NCBI RefSeq assembly: GCF_002088935.1
Contig: NZ_NCSS01000006.1
Location: 1,954,407-2,018,406, forward strand
DNA length: 64,000 nucleotides
Direction of reading: 5' to 3'
Source of the DNA: Henriciella litoralis
GTDB lineage: Bacteria; Pseudomonadota; Alphaproteobacteria; Caulobacterales; Hyphomonadaceae
Position 1 is the stretch's first letter, and every line of letters starts with the position of its first letter. The notes beneath the pieces were generated by a model. The model saw nothing but the letters and a program-made list of their open reading frames with translations. It had not been told where the DNA came from and searched no databases. This document shows positions 16,434 to 26,064 of this stretch, piece after piece. Made by a program: the position numbers and the translations under genes.

Positions 16434-18179
16434 CTATTCGGCGGGGGTGTCTTCGCTCTTGTCGATCACGGGGTGACCGTGATCGGGGTCATCATTCATC
16501 TTGTGCATCGCCACCACGACCCCCGAAAGCGCGAGAATCGCAATCAGGTTCGGGAAGGCCATCGACGCATTCGCAATGTCCCCAAACAACCAGAGGGCAT
16601 CGGTGTTTGTGATAATCGCGCCCCCGAAAACGACGATGACCCAGAAGTATCTGAATGGATGGGTCGCCCATTCCCCGATGAGGAAGGTAATCGCCTGCTC
16701 ACCATAATAGGACCAGCCGATAATCGTCGTAAATGCGAAGAAAAACAGGGCAATGGTCACAATCCACTCACCGCCCGGAAGGGCCTCGCCATAGGCCCGC
16801 GCGGTGATCCCGGAAGACTCCGCATCGGTCTCATAGACATAGCGAACATCGTTCAGAACCGTCGCATCTGTTGCCGAGGCCAGCGCCTTGTCGAAATAGG
16901 CCTGCTCGTCCGCTGCAGTGGCATCGGCTGGCAGGTCTTTGGACAGGTCCAATCCAGCCCTCCGGCACGCGGTCAGGAAGGCTGCCGCATCCGTGCCACG
17001 CTCGGCAATCATCGCCTCGCGTCCTTCTGTATAGGCCGACGGGAACAGCGTTTCGACCGAGGTATCTGCCGGCAATTCTACAAGCTCTTCCGAAACACAC
17101 TGGTTCGCGGCGATGAGGCCCGGGCTGCGTGTAAAGTCGCCCGACACGGTCAGGATGACCAGAGCTGTCATCGTACAGATGACGATCGTGTCGATGAAAA
17201 CACCGATCATCGCAATCTCACCTTGCTGGACCGGGTTCTTGGTCTGCGCGGCCGCATGCGCGATCGGCGCGGAGCCCTGACCAGCCTCGTTCGAAAAGAG
17301 ACCGCGCGCGATACCAAATCGAACCGCCTGCATCATGCCGTAACCGGCCGCGCCGCCAACGACTTCCTGAAGACCAAAGGCTGACTTGAAGATAACCGCA
17401 AAGGCGTGCGGAATCTCGCTGGCATTGAGGATCAGCACGATCAGCGCGCAGAGCACATAGGCTGCCGCCATCAGCGGAACAACGCGGCCTGCGACCGAGC
17501 CGATTGACTTGATGCCGCCAATAATCACCGCAAAAACAAGGCCTGCGAGCACAACACCGATCCCCCAGGCAGGGATGGAGAAGCCGAAGTTTCCGCGCGA
17601 GGTTTCCATCGCGGTCTGAGCAATGGAGTTCGCCTGGATCATCGATCCGGTCGCCGCTGCAGAGAACAGCGTGCCGAGACAGAAGATCACGGCGAGCCAG
17701 GTCCATTTCTTTCCGAGGCCGTTCTTGATGTAATACATCGGGCCGCCATTGATGCGGCCATATTCGTCGGTTTCGCGGTATTTGACGGCCAGCGAGCTTT
17801 CAGCAAAGGCGAGTGCCATACCGAGCAGGGCCGTAATCCACATCCAGAAAATTGCGCCCGGGCCACCCATCGCAATCGCCGTCGCGACACCGGCAAGGTT
17901 ACCTGTCCCGACCTGACCGGACAGCGCTGTCGAAAGCGCCTGCCAGGGCGTGATCGCCCCGTCTTCGCCTTGAGACTTTCGCCCCTGCCAGACTTCGGCC
18001 AATGCCGGGAAGAAGCGGCGAACGGGCCGCCCTGCCAGCCGGAACATGATGAAAAGCCCGGTTCCGAGCAGGACAATCGCCAGCGGACCAATTTCACCCG
18101 GTATAACAACAGTGTCGCCCCAGGTCCCGCCCCAGATAAATCCAGCGATATTCTCAATTAGCGTGACGACGCTTTCCAT
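16434..18179 (-). CDS. Alanine/glycine:cation symporter (AGCS family)
   Basis: 581-residue polytopic inner-membrane protein importing alanine or glycine with Na+ or H+. Family marks include GDGAITPWQALSTALSGQVGTGN near residue 75, GGPGAIFWMWITALLGMALAF near 110, GPMYYIKNGLGKKW, and FSNEAGQGSAPIAHAAAQT near 295. It is longer than the usual 450-500 residues because about 100 residues, mostly hydrophilic and holding two cysteines, are inserted at roughly 360-465 between membrane helices. GAGGGC ribosome site; own terminator at 16330. Confidence 0.92.
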   Translation of the reverse strand: MESVVTLIENIAGFIWGGTWGDTVVIPGEIGPLAIVLLGTGLFIMFRLAGRPVRRFFPALAEVWQGRKSQGEDGAITPWQALSTALSGQVGTGNLAGVATAIAMGGPGAIFWMWITALLGMALAFAESSLAVKYRETDEYGRINGGPMYYIKNGLGKKWTWLAVIFCLGTLFSAAATGSMIQANSIAQTAMETSRGNFGFSIPAWGIGVVLAGLVFAVIIGGIKSIGSVAGRVVPLMAAAYVLCALIVLILNASEIPHAFAVIFKSAFGLQEVVGGAAGYGMMQAVRFGIARGLFSNEAGQGSAPIAHAAAQTKNPVQQGEIAMIGVFIDTIVICTMTALVILTVSGDFTRSPGLIAANQCVSEELVELPADTSVETLFPSAYTEGREAMIAERGTDAAAFLTACRRAGLDLSKDLPADATAADEQAYFDKALASATDATVLNDVRYVYETDAESSGITARAYGEALPGGEWIVTIALFFFAFTTIIGWSYYGEQAITFLIGEWATHPFRYFWVIVVFGGAIITNTDALWLFGDIANASMAFPNLIAILALSGVVVAMHKMNDDPDHGHPVIDKSEDTPAE

Positions 18180-18326
18180 AGGCCCTCTTCCCCGGTTGCC
18201 ATCGACTTGAAGGATCGCAGCCTAGAGCAGAAATTGCCTCTGTGAAGCAGTTAATCGACGAATTTACAGCTTTTGGCGCGCCATGGGCGAAAACCGTTCG
18301 CGCCAACAGAACGCCGGGCGGCAGAC

Positions 18327-18788
18327 CTATCCGCCGAAACCCTCGCCCACGCCGAAGTCACGCCGCGCTGAAACGATGGTCACGACCACGCCAGCCAGCA
18401 CATCAAGCAGCGTCATCGTGGTGATGATGAAGAAGACCGATGTCGCAAAGTTGGGCAGCAGCAGAAACTCAACCAGGCAGACGATGAACAGGATCATCGA
18501 GATCGCATGGTTCATGATGGTCGCCGTGCCGGTGCTGGTCGATTTCAGGATTTCCATGAAGAGCAGCGCAATCGTGAACAGGATCAGGATTTCACCATTG
18601 GTGACGGCCCAGTTGACCCCGGAAATCATCGGAAAGGTCACCGCCGAGCTTTGCAGCAGGTCGACCATGGGGGACGCGTTTGCCACCAGCCCATTGGCTG
18701 GCTCATCGCCTGAATAGGACAGGCCGATCAGATTATAGATCGCCACTGGAATGATCAGCAGCGGAAAAATACCGAGTAGAACGCGCAT
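18327..18788 (-). CDS. Hypothetical membrane protein (four helices)
   Basis: 153 residues with four predicted membrane segments: LLGIFPLLIIPVAIYNLIGL, ILILFTIALLFMEIL, NHAISMILFIVCLVEFLLL, and FFIITTMTLLDVLAGVVVTI, with an extracytoplasmic loop between the first two. An AGGGGG ribosome site precedes the ATG. It looks like a conserved alphaproteobacterial inner-membrane protein, but I cannot name the family or function. Confidence 0.7.
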   Translation of the reverse strand: MRVLLGIFPLLIIPVAIYNLIGLSYSGDEPANGLVANASPMVDLLQSSAVTFPMISGVNWAVTNGEILILFTIALLFMEILKSTSTGTATIMNHAISMILFIVCLVEFLLLPNFATSVFFIITTMTLLDVLAGVVVTIVSARRDFGVGEGFGG

Positions 18789-18897
18789 GGTTTAGCCCCC
18801 TGCAGAAATCTTGCGGGCTGAACAGGCCCTTCCGGCGATAGTGCACGCTTTGCAGTTACCACGCTATTAAGCATGGCGGACGCGGCTGCACCGGCCT

Positions 18898-19629
18898 TTA
18901 GATCTCGTCTGCGCCGTCCGGGTTGCGGCGGCGGCGGATCAGCCAGGTGACCCCACGCAGATCAGACAGCGCGGCCCAGAGCCGGCCGAAATTGGTGTAT
19001 TTGGACTGGCCGGTCCCGCGCTCACGATGGTTCACATCCATGAACTCGACATCATGGCCATCGGCCTTGATCAGGGCTGGCATATAGCGGTGCATATGGT
19101 CGAAATAAGGAAGCGCCATATAGACATCGCGCTTGATCACCTTGATGCCACAACCGGAGTCGTCGCAGTCATCGCGCAGCATCCGGCGGCGGATCGCATT
19201 GGCGAACTTGCTACCGAAGCGCTTCCAGGCGGTATCCTTGCGGCTGCCCCGGCGGCCCATCACCATGGCGAGTTTTTCAGGCGCATCGGTTCGCGTCAGG
19301 GCACGGTAAAGGTCTGGCAAATCAGCCGGATCGTTCTGGCCATCGCCGTCGAGCGTACCAATGATGCGGCCACGGGCAGCGCGCGCGCCGGTGCGGATCG
19401 CCCGGCTCTGGCCTGCATTCTTGCGATGGCTGAGGACGCGAAGCGCAGGAAACTCAGCTTTCAGGGCGGCTAGAACGGCGCGGGTATCATCGGTCGAGGC
19501 ATCGTCGACCATGATCATCTCATAGGACCGGCCATCGAGCGCGGTCGCGATCTCACGAATGAGGGCGCCAGCATTCCCGGACTCATTGTGCATCGGGACA
19601 ACAACGGAAAACTCAAGCGATTCAGCCAC
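18898..19629 (-). CDS. Family 2 glycosyltransferase (dolichyl-phosphate-mannose-synthase-like)
   Basis: 243 residues from a GTG at 19629 behind GGAAAGG; the longer frame to 19695 runs into a hairpin and adds a Cys-rich stretch unlike the family. GT-A fold: SVVVPMHNESGNAGALIREI, MVDDASTDDT, GTLDGDGQNDPADLPDL (metal-binding region) and a C-terminal basic tail RRRRNPDG. No C-terminal membrane helices, unlike ArnC. Likely transfers a sugar to a polyprenyl phosphate on the cytosolic face. Confidence 0.87.
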   Translation of the reverse strand: MAESLEFSVVVPMHNESGNAGALIREIATALDGRSYEMIMVDDASTDDTRAVLAALKAEFPALRVLSHRKNAGQSRAIRTGARAARGRIIGTLDGDGQNDPADLPDLYRALTRTDAPEKLAMVMGRRGSRKDTAWKRFGSKFANAIRRRMLRDDCDDSGCGIKVIKRDVYMALPYFDHMHRYMPALIKADGHDVEFMDVNHRERGTGQSKYTNFGRLWAALSDLRGVTWLIRRRRNPDGADEI

Positions 19630-19694
19630 GGCAGGCAGACCTTTCCCACTTCTCAGGAGTGCCTCTTTAAGCAATTCGCAGAAAATACAAAACA

Positions 19695-19711
19695 CCCGAA
19701 CGCCGTTCGGG
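19695..19711. other. Short perfect hairpin between divergent genes
   Basis: CCCGAAC-GCC-GTTCGGG, a 7-bp stem, lies in the 131-base gap between the GT2 start and hrpB. It may be a leader hairpin of the glycosyltransferase transcript. It has no T tract to make it a terminator. Confidence 0.4.
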
Positions 19712-19760
19712 CTGCGACTGCACGTGTCCTCGGTCGAAACTTCAGCTAAAGCGGAATGGA

Positions 19761-22205
19761 ATGGCAGACACGAAAACCCTCCCGATCGACAGCCTGCTGG
19801 GTGACATCCACGCCGCGCTATCGGCGAACAAAAAGCTGGTCCTTGCCGCGCCGCCGGGCGCCGGCAAGACGTCCCGCGTGCCGCTGGCGCTTGCGGGCCT
19901 GATAGACGGGTTCGAGGCCCTGCCCGGCAAGATCGTCATGCTGGAGCCGCGCCGTCTCGCCGCGCGCATGGCCGCGGATCGGCTGGCTGACACGATAGGT
20001 GAGAAGACCGGCGGGCGGATTGGGCTTTCGACCCGTATCGACCGAAAGGTCTCATCGCGCACTGTCATCGAAGTCGTCACCGACGGCCTCTTCACCCGCC
20101 GCCTGCTCGCCGATCCAGGGCTTGAGGGCGTCGGCTGCGTAATCTTTGACGAGATTCACGAACGCAGCCTCAACGCCGATCTCGGCCTCGCCCTGGCGCT
20201 GGAATGCCAGTCTGTGCTGCGTGAGGACCTGCACATTCTGGCGATGTCCGCGACGCTGGAAACCGAAAAGGTCGCCGGAACGCTAAGCGCCCCCGTCATC
20301 GAAAGTGCAGGCCGCCAGTATCCGGTAGAGACCAAATATCTTGGCCGCACGCGCGACCGTATCGAGGACCAGATGGCCCGCGGCATTGAGCGGGCGGTGC
20401 GCGCTGAGACCGGCTCGATCCTCGCTTTCCTGCCCGGCGCCGGTGAAATCCGCCGAACGGCTGAACGCCTCTCAGGCCTGCCGGGTGATGTTGAGGTCTT
20501 CCCGCTCTACGGGGCCCTCTCGCCCAAGGCGCAGGACGAAGCGGTTCGCCCTTCAAAAGACGGGACACGCAAAATTGTTCTCGCAACCGATATCGCTGAA
20601 AGCGCGCTCACGATTGACGGGGTCCACATCGTCGTCGACTCCGGGCTTGCCCGTGTGCCGGAGTTTGATCCTGCAAGCGGGACGCAGGCCCTGCGCACAA
20701 TCCGGGCCGCCCGTGCCAATGTCGACCAGCGGCGCGGGCGCGCCGGACGGCTAGGCCCCGGCGTCTGCTACCGCTTGTGGGACGAGGAAGAAACGCGCGG
20801 GCTTCCGGGCGCGCCGCAGCCTGAAATCCTCAATGCAGACCTGACCGGCCTCCTTCTTTCCCTCGCCGAATGGGGCGAGGCTGACCCGTTTCGCCTGACA
20901 TGGCTGGACCCACCGCCGCGTGGACGCATTGAAGCGGCGCGCGAGATGCTGCTCGCCTATGGCGCGCTCGATGAGACGGGCGCGCTAACCCCGCATGGCA
21001 AACGAATGGCGGCCCTGCCGCTCGACCCGAAATATGCAAGCCTTGTTGCGAGCGCCGAAACCGATGGCGAGCGCGCGCTGGCCTCGCAAATCGCCGCGCT
21101 CGCCAGCGAAGCCGGGATCGGCGGCAATTCGGCCAATCTGCTCGACCGGCTGGAAGGCTTCCGGCGGGACAATAGCCCCCGCGCCAAAACACTGCGCCAA
21201 CAGGCCGAGCGCTGGTCAAAAGGCGCGCGAGTCGAAGGCGACCCAGCCCGGCTGCTCGCCCGCGCCTGGCCGGGACAGGTCGCCCGCAGACGTGACGGCT
21301 CTCAGACGAGCTATCTCCTCGCCAATGGCCGCGCCGGCGAGGTGATGGCGGACACAGCGCTCGCAAAATCGCAATGGATCGTGGTCGCTGACATGGTGGG
21401 CGCCGCCGGACGCGCCCGAATTACGCTCGCCGCGCCGATCGATGAGACGCAAGTGCTTGCACTCTACCCGCCGCGAACCGAGGAGCGCGCGCATTTCGAT
21501 GCCGCAACGCAGAGCTTCAAAGGGCGCCGCGTCAAAGCCATCGGCAAGATTGTGCTGTCAGAAACGCCGCTGCCCAAACCGTCCGGTGAGGCCGCGCGGG
21601 CCGCCTATAGCGAGTTTATCGAAGAAAACGGTTTTGACGCCGCCGGGATCGGCGCGCCAGTGCGCACCTTTCTGGCCCGCCTCAAAATCCTGCATGAGGC
21701 CTTTGGCGAAGACTGGCCAAAGCTCAGTCTCGAAGACCTCGCCGCCACGGTGAAAGACTGGCTACCAGCTGCGCTCGGCGGCGGCAGCTTTTCGATGCCA
21801 TCGGACGGTGCGGTGACGCAGGCGCTGAAACAATCGCTCGGCTGGCCGAAGGCGCAGGAGATCGACGCGCTCGCACCGATATCCATAGACCTGCCCAGCG
21901 GGCGTCAGGCGAGCCTCGATTATCTTGATGAGAAAGCCCCGCTGATCGAGACCAAGGCACAGGAGCTTTATGGGCTGACGCGTCATCCCACAATTGCCGA
22001 CGGGCGCGTGCCCGTGACGCTGCAGCTAATTTCACCGGCCGGTCGCCCGATTGCGCTGACCCGCGACATCGCCGGGTTCTGGCGCGGCGGCTATATCGAC
22101 ATGGCCAAGGATATGCGCGCGCAATACCCCAAACACGACTGGCCGGACGACCCGGCGAGCGCAAAACCGCATGCGGGCATGACGAAGAAGCGGCTTAATC
22201 TCTGA
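19761..22205 (+). CDS. hrpB: ATP-dependent RNA helicase HrpB
   Basis: 814-residue DEAH/RHA-type helicase. Walker A APPGAGKTSRVPLAL is at about 27-41, DEIHER at 130-135, SATL near 160, and the RNA-binding/ATPase motif QRRGRAGR near 325, followed by the HA2/OB-like and the HrpB-specific C-terminal domain (LSLEDLAATVKDWLP, SLGWPKAQEID and the tail MTKKRLNL). Length and tail separate HrpB from HrpA. Cellular role in bacteria poorly defined (RNA metabolism). Confidence 0.95.
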   Translation: MADTKTLPIDSLLGDIHAALSANKKLVLAAPPGAGKTSRVPLALAGLIDGFEALPGKIVMLEPRRLAARMAADRLADTIGEKTGGRIGLSTRIDRKVSSRTVIEVVTDGLFTRRLLADPGLEGVGCVIFDEIHERSLNADLGLALALECQSVLREDLHILAMSATLETEKVAGTLSAPVIESAGRQYPVETKYLGRTRDRIEDQMARGIERAVRAETGSILAFLPGAGEIRRTAERLSGLPGDVEVFPLYGALSPKAQDEAVRPSKDGTRKIVLATDIAESALTIDGVHIVVDSGLARVPEFDPASGTQALRTIRAARANVDQRRGRAGRLGPGVCYRLWDEEETRGLPGAPQPEILNADLTGLLLSLAEWGEADPFRLTWLDPPPRGRIEAAREMLLAYGALDETGALTPHGKRMAALPLDPKYASLVASAETDGERALASQIAALASEAGIGGNSANLLDRLEGFRRDNSPRAKTLRQQAERWSKGARVEGDPARLLARAWPGQVARRRDGSQTSYLLANGRAGEVMADTALAKSQWIVVADMVGAAGRARITLAAPIDETQVLALYPPRTEERAHFDAATQSFKGRRVKAIGKIVLSETPLPKPSGEAARAAYSEFIEENGFDAAGIGAPVRTFLARLKILHEAFGEDWPKLSLEDLAATVKDWLPAALGGGSFSMPSDGAVTQALKQSLGWPKAQEIDALAPISIDLPSGRQASLDYLDEKAPLIETKAQELYGLTRHPTIADGRVPVTLQLISPAGRPIALTRDIAGFWRGGYIDMAKDMRAQYPKHDWPDDPASAKPHAGMTKKRLNL

Positions 22206-22208
22206 GCG

Positions 22209-22661
22209 TCAGTTTTGGCGCTCGTCATGTCCCATAAATTCGGCGATACCGGCGCGCATTTCTTCAGAATTCTCGTAGCAAGTCTCAGACGTCGTTTCAC
22301 ATACCGCAAATCGATCGGCGACATATTCGAGCATCAGCACGTCGCCTTTGCGAACCTCCGCATGGAAGCGCAAATTCATCCTGCTGACAGGCCTGAACTC
22401 TGTCGACTGCCCGGACGAAATCAGGGCCGACAGCTCCGTCATCTCTTTCGACGAGGTGACGGTTTTCTTTTTGTATGCCGCGCGCTCAAGATCAGGTCGA
22501 TCATAGCGGGTTCTGGTGAACACGTCCCACGGCATGAACCGGGCCTGCATAACAAGATACGTGTTTGGCGGGGTTTCTGCCGCCGCGACAGGGCCTGCAG
22601 CGAGCACACTCGTGCATAAAACCGTGCCCATAGCAGAAAAACGCCCAATCAAACGCAGCAT
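22209..22661 (-). CDS. Hypothetical secreted protein
   Basis: 150 residues with a Sec signal (about 1-28, ending VAAAETPP). The mature part is charged and mixed alpha/beta (MQARFMPWDVFTRTRYDRPD, then RMNLRFHAEVRKGDVLMLEY and a short Cys pair VCETTSETCY). It is three bases from the hrpB stop, convergent with it. No family recognised; likely periplasmic. Confidence 0.7.
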   Translation of the reverse strand: MLRLIGRFSAMGTVLCTSVLAAGPVAAAETPPNTYLVMQARFMPWDVFTRTRYDRPDLERAAYKKKTVTSSKEMTELSALISSGQSTEFRPVSRMNLRFHAEVRKGDVLMLEYVADRFAVCETTSETCYENSEEMRAGIAEFMGHDERQN

Positions 22662-22671
22662 CTCTTTGCGC

Positions 22672-23097
22672 CTAGTTCGGACGGTGCTCGTCGCCCCACT
22701 CCATCCCCATCGTCTTCTTCATCCAGTCGGAGAAAGTGGATGGTTTCTCGAGGTTCTTCGGGTCGAGCGTGCCGAAAGACACAATCGGGCCTTCAGCGGT
22801 TTCGAGGCGCACGCCAGAAATCTGCTGCTGCGAACCGGCCCAATTGCGATAATTGGTGCTCGGGTCGAGGATCAGCATGACTTTCTTGCCGCCGGACCCG
22901 TCAACATCCTTGCCGAAGACGAGGCCGTAGACCTTTTCACGGCCAAAGCCGCCGCTATGGGCCTGGCGTTTGCCGTCGAGCAGGACCTCGTCCCAGAGAA
23001 GGTTTCGGCGCCACTGGAGGACGTGCATCTGCTCGTCGTCGGAGATGATCTTGATATCGACCTGATGGAGGCTGACACGAACCAGTTCTGCACGCAT
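22672..23097 (-). CDS. Conserved hypothetical protein
   Basis: 141-residue cytosolic-looking protein without signal or membrane helix. Beta-rich centre (HVLQWRRNLLWDEVLLDGKR, YGLVFGKDVDGSGGKKVML) and an acidic helical tail (STFSDWMKKTMGMEWGDEHR). AAGGA lies ten bases before the ATG. The following secreted-protein gene starts 10 bases after its stop, so the two are probably cotranscribed. It shares an AT-rich divergent promoter region (23098-23197) with the RDD gene. No function suggested. Confidence 0.7.
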   Translation of the reverse strand: MRAELVRVSLHQVDIKIISDDEQMHVLQWRRNLLWDEVLLDGKRQAHSGGFGREKVYGLVFGKDVDGSGGKKVMLILDPSTNYRNWAGSQQQISGVRLETAEGPIVSFGTLDPKNLEKPSTFSDWMKKTMGMEWGDEHRPN

Positions 23098-23197
23098 GGG
23101 AGTTATCCTTCTCTATATTATTATTGTAAAACGATAAATCAGACTTTGTGACGGGTCAAGCACTTTGCAAGACGACAGACCGATTTAAGGTGATGCG

Positions 23198-23770
23198 ATG
23201 GAAGACGACTTCACTTACGCGAGCGCGGGACAGCGCCTGGCCGCCTATGGCATCGATTACTGCATCATGGTGCTCTACGGCATGGCGCTGGTCAGCGTTG
23301 GCCTGGTGCTCGGCGGCGTCGTCACCGGGCCACCTGAGACACTGGCCGGCAAAGCGCTCGCCCATGCGCTCGGCTTTTTCCTGCTGACAGTCCCGACCAT
23401 TCTCTATGGCGCGCTGATGGAAGCCTCATCCTGGCGCGCGACGGTCGGCAAGCGGATGATGGGGGTCTTCGTGACCTCACCAGATGGGGATACGCTGCCG
23501 CTTCGGCGCACGCTGATCCGAAACGCCATCAAGTTTGCACCATGGGAAGTCGCGCATGCCGCCATCTGGTTTGTGCCAGGCCGGCCCTTTGTTGACCCGA
23601 TGCCCGCCTTCAACATTTTCTTGTGTTTCGCGGCGCTCGCCTTCTGGCTTGCCTATGTCGTCATGCTGTTCACGAAAAAGGGCCGCACAGCCTATGACCG
23701 TGCAGCCCATTCAATTGTTCAATCTTTTCCCCGCCCGGACCCGGCTACCCTGCCGGATGATGCGGGCTGA
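23198..23770 (+). CDS. RDD family membrane protein
   Basis: 190 residues. RDD signature near the start (FTYASAGQRLAAYGIDYCIM: the conserved Arg and Asp), membrane segments at about 22-45, 55-75 and 125-150, then the charged TKKGRTAYDRAAHSIV at the end. RDD proteins are small inner-membrane proteins, a few linked to Na+ or H+ exchange; no specific substrate here. GGTGATGCG precedes the ATG. Confidence 0.87.
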   Translation: MEDDFTYASAGQRLAAYGIDYCIMVLYGMALVSVGLVLGGVVTGPPETLAGKALAHALGFFLLTVPTILYGALMEASSWRATVGKRMMGVFVTSPDGDTLPLRRTLIRNAIKFAPWEVAHAAIWFVPGRPFVDPMPAFNIFLCFAALAFWLAYVVMLFTKKGRTAYDRAAHSIVQSFPRPDPATLPDDAG

Positions 23771-23780
23771 TCGCGCCCGC

Positions 23781-24398
23781 CTAGCGGCCCGCAAGCCTCA
23801 GGAACCGGTCCCGCATATCCTTGTCGGTCTTGAAGACGCCGGTGAACTGCGTGGTGATGGTCGAGACGTTTGGATGGTGCACGCCGCGCGTTGTCATGCA
23901 CTGGTGGACCGCATCGATGAGGACGGCGACACCCGCTGGCGCGAGGCTTTCGGTCAGCGCATCGCAAATCTGCGCGGTCATCGTTTCCTGCGTCTGCAGG
24001 CGCTTGGCATAGATCTCGACAACGCGGGCAATCTTGGAGATGCCGACAACAGCCTGCGTCGGCATGTAAGCGACATAGGCGGTGCCGAGGAACGGCGCCA
24101 TGTGGTGCTCACAATGGCTCTCGACGTCGATCTCACGCAGCATGACCATGTCGTCATAGCCCTGCACATCATCAAAGGTGCGCGAGAGATATTTGACCGG
24201 GTCTTCGTCATAGCCCTGGAACCATTCCTTATAGGCGTTGACGACGCGCTTTGGCGTGTCGAGCAGGCCCTCACGGCGTGGGTCATCCCCCGCCCATGCC
24301 AGCAGCGTGCGCACAGCCTCTTCAGCTTCGGCCTGCGTTGGCCGCTTCACCGGCTCAAGCGCGCGATTTTCGTCTTTTGTGATGGCATCCATCGCCAT
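23781..24398 (-). CDS. folE: GTP cyclohydrolase I
   Basis: Converts GTP to 7,8-dihydroneopterin triphosphate, first step of folate (and 7-deazapurine) synthesis. 205 residues from the ATG at 24398 with an AGGA site; the longer frame to 24461 is unlikely. Zinc ligands Cys96 (in [12 protein letters not shown]), His99 and Cys167 (in [11 protein letters not shown]) are all present, marking the zinc-dependent type IA enzyme. Single gene, divergent from cysS. Confidence 0.96.
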   Translation of the reverse strand: MAMDAITKDENRALEPVKRPTQAEAEEAVRTLLAWAGDDPRREGLLDTPKRVVNAYKEWFQGYDEDPVKYLSRTFDDVQGYDDMVMLREIDVESHCEHHMAPFLGTAYVAYMPTQAVVGISKIARVVEIYAKRLQTQETMTAQICDALTESLAPAGVAVLIDAVHQCMTTRGVHHPNVSTITTQFTGVFKTDKDMRDRFLRLAGR

Positions 24399-24665
24399 GG
24401 CAAAATTCCTGTACCGAGGGACGGGGGTCGAGCCGGATTTTCTGTGAGCGCGCCCTTGCACCCCAATACCGGACTTAACGCCCGCCCGAGAGTTACCCTC
24501 AGGGCGTGTTGGCTACATAAGTGGCATACAAGAGGATTTCCAGCAAACCTCAGAGGCGGTTCACCGCGCGTCACGGTAGCGCAGGGCCCGTTGCGGCATG
24601 CGTTTCGTAGGTTTGCAGCGTGGCCGGTCTTTTAGTTTTAACCCTTCCGGCTTAAACACCCGCGC

Positions 24666-26051
24666 ATGCAGATCAAACTCTACAATACGCTCGGCCGCGA
24701 GAAGCAGGTTTTTACCCCGCAGGATCCATCCCGCGTCACGCTTTATGTGTGCGGACCGACCGTCTATAACTACGCCCATATCGGCAATGCCCGCCCGCCG
24801 GTTGTCTTCGACGTGCTGTTCCGCCTGCTGCGCCAGACCTATGGCGAAAGCGCGGTCGTCTATGCCCGCAACATCACCGATGTCGAGGACAAGATCATTG
24901 CCCGCTCGTTGCAGGACGGCACGCCGATCCCTGAGATCACGCGCACCTATGCCGATATCTACAATGCGGACATCGCCTCACTGAATGTCCTGCCGCCAAC
25001 GATTGAGCCTTGGGCGACCCAGCACATCGACGGCATGATCGCGATTACACGCCAGCTGATCTCCAAGGGCTATGCCTATACCGCCCCGTCCGGCGTCTTC
25101 TTCGACGTCGAGCAGATGGATGATTACGGCAAGCTGTCTGGCCGCAAGCTGGAAGACAATGAAGCCGGCGCGCGCGTCGCAGTCTCGGACGAAAAGCGCA
25201 ATCCGGCTGACTTCGCGCTCTGGAAGTTTGCAAAGCCGGGTGAGCCGGATGACGCCATCTGGGACAGCCCATGGGGCCGTGGCCGCCCGGGCTGGCATAT
25301 TGAATGCTCAGCGATGATCGCCGCCAATCTTGGCAAGACCATCGACATTCATGGCGGCGGCATCGACCTGCAATTCCCGCATCATGAGAATGAGATCGCG
25401 CAATCGGAATGCGCGCATGGCGAGCCAATGGCCCGTTACTGGATGCACAATGGCTTTCTCGACATGGACGGCGAGAAAATGTCGAAGTCGCTCGGCAATG
25501 TGAAGCTGATCCACGATCTGATCGAGCACTGGCCCGGCGAAGTGCTGCGGTTTGCGCTCCTCTCAGGCCATTACCGTGCACCGCTCGACTGGACGCGTGA
25601 CCTGCTGGAGCAGGCAAAGACAACGCTCGGCCGGATCTATGGGGCGCTCCGCCGTGTCTGGGACGCCGAAGGCGGCACTGCACGGGACAAAGCTGTGCTC
25701 GCCGCGCTCTGCGATGACCTCAACACACCCATCGCGCTGGCTGAACTTTCACGCCTTGCCTCCGAAGCCAATCAGGCCGCCGATGCCAAGGACGAAGACA
25801 AGATGGCGGCCGCCCGCGCTGACCTGCTCGCGGCAGGCGCCCTGCTCGGCCTGCTGACCAGGACCCCGGCTGAATGGGAACAGGGCGGCACGGCGGATGA
25901 CAAGTCGCGTATCGACGCGCTGGTTCAGGCCCGTGTCGATGCCCGCACCAATAAGGACTGGGCCGAGGCGGACCGCATCCGCAAAGAGCTCGCCGACGAA
26001 GGTATCGAGATCATGGATGGGCCGCAGGGCTCGACCTGGCGGCGGGTCTAA
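24666..26051 (+). CDS. cysS: Cysteinyl-tRNA synthetase
   Basis: Class I synthetase that charges tRNA-Cys. 461 residues: zinc cysteine and HIGH box in CGPTVYNYAHIGNARP (about 28-43), the second zinc region HIECSAM near 220 with HHENEIAQSE, the KMSKS loop in EKMSKSLGN near 275, and a C-terminal DALR-type helical domain ending GSTWRRV. It is followed after 13 bases by the SixA-like gene on the same strand. Confidence 0.97.
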   Translation: MQIKLYNTLGREKQVFTPQDPSRVTLYVCGPTVYNYAHIGNARPPVVFDVLFRLLRQTYGESAVVYARNITDVEDKIIARSLQDGTPIPEITRTYADIYNADIASLNVLPPTIEPWATQHIDGMIAITRQLISKGYAYTAPSGVFFDVEQMDDYGKLSGRKLEDNEAGARVAVSDEKRNPADFALWKFAKPGEPDDAIWDSPWGRGRPGWHIECSAMIAANLGKTIDIHGGGIDLQFPHHENEIAQSECAHGEPMARYWMHNGFLDMDGEKMSKSLGNVKLIHDLIEHWPGEVLRFALLSGHYRAPLDWTRDLLEQAKTTLGRIYGALRRVWDAEGGTARDKAVLAALCDDLNTPIALAELSRLASEANQAADAKDEDKMAAARADLLAAGALLGLLTRTPAEWEQGGTADDKSRIDALVQARVDARTNKDWAEADRIRKELADEGIEIMDGPQGSTWRRV

Positions 26052-26064
26052 TCGGAGAGAACAG

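Noticed and set aside
24638-24655. CtrA-like TTAA-N-TTAA pair upstream of cysS
   Set aside because: The spacer is 10 bases, not the 7 required for CtrA sites.
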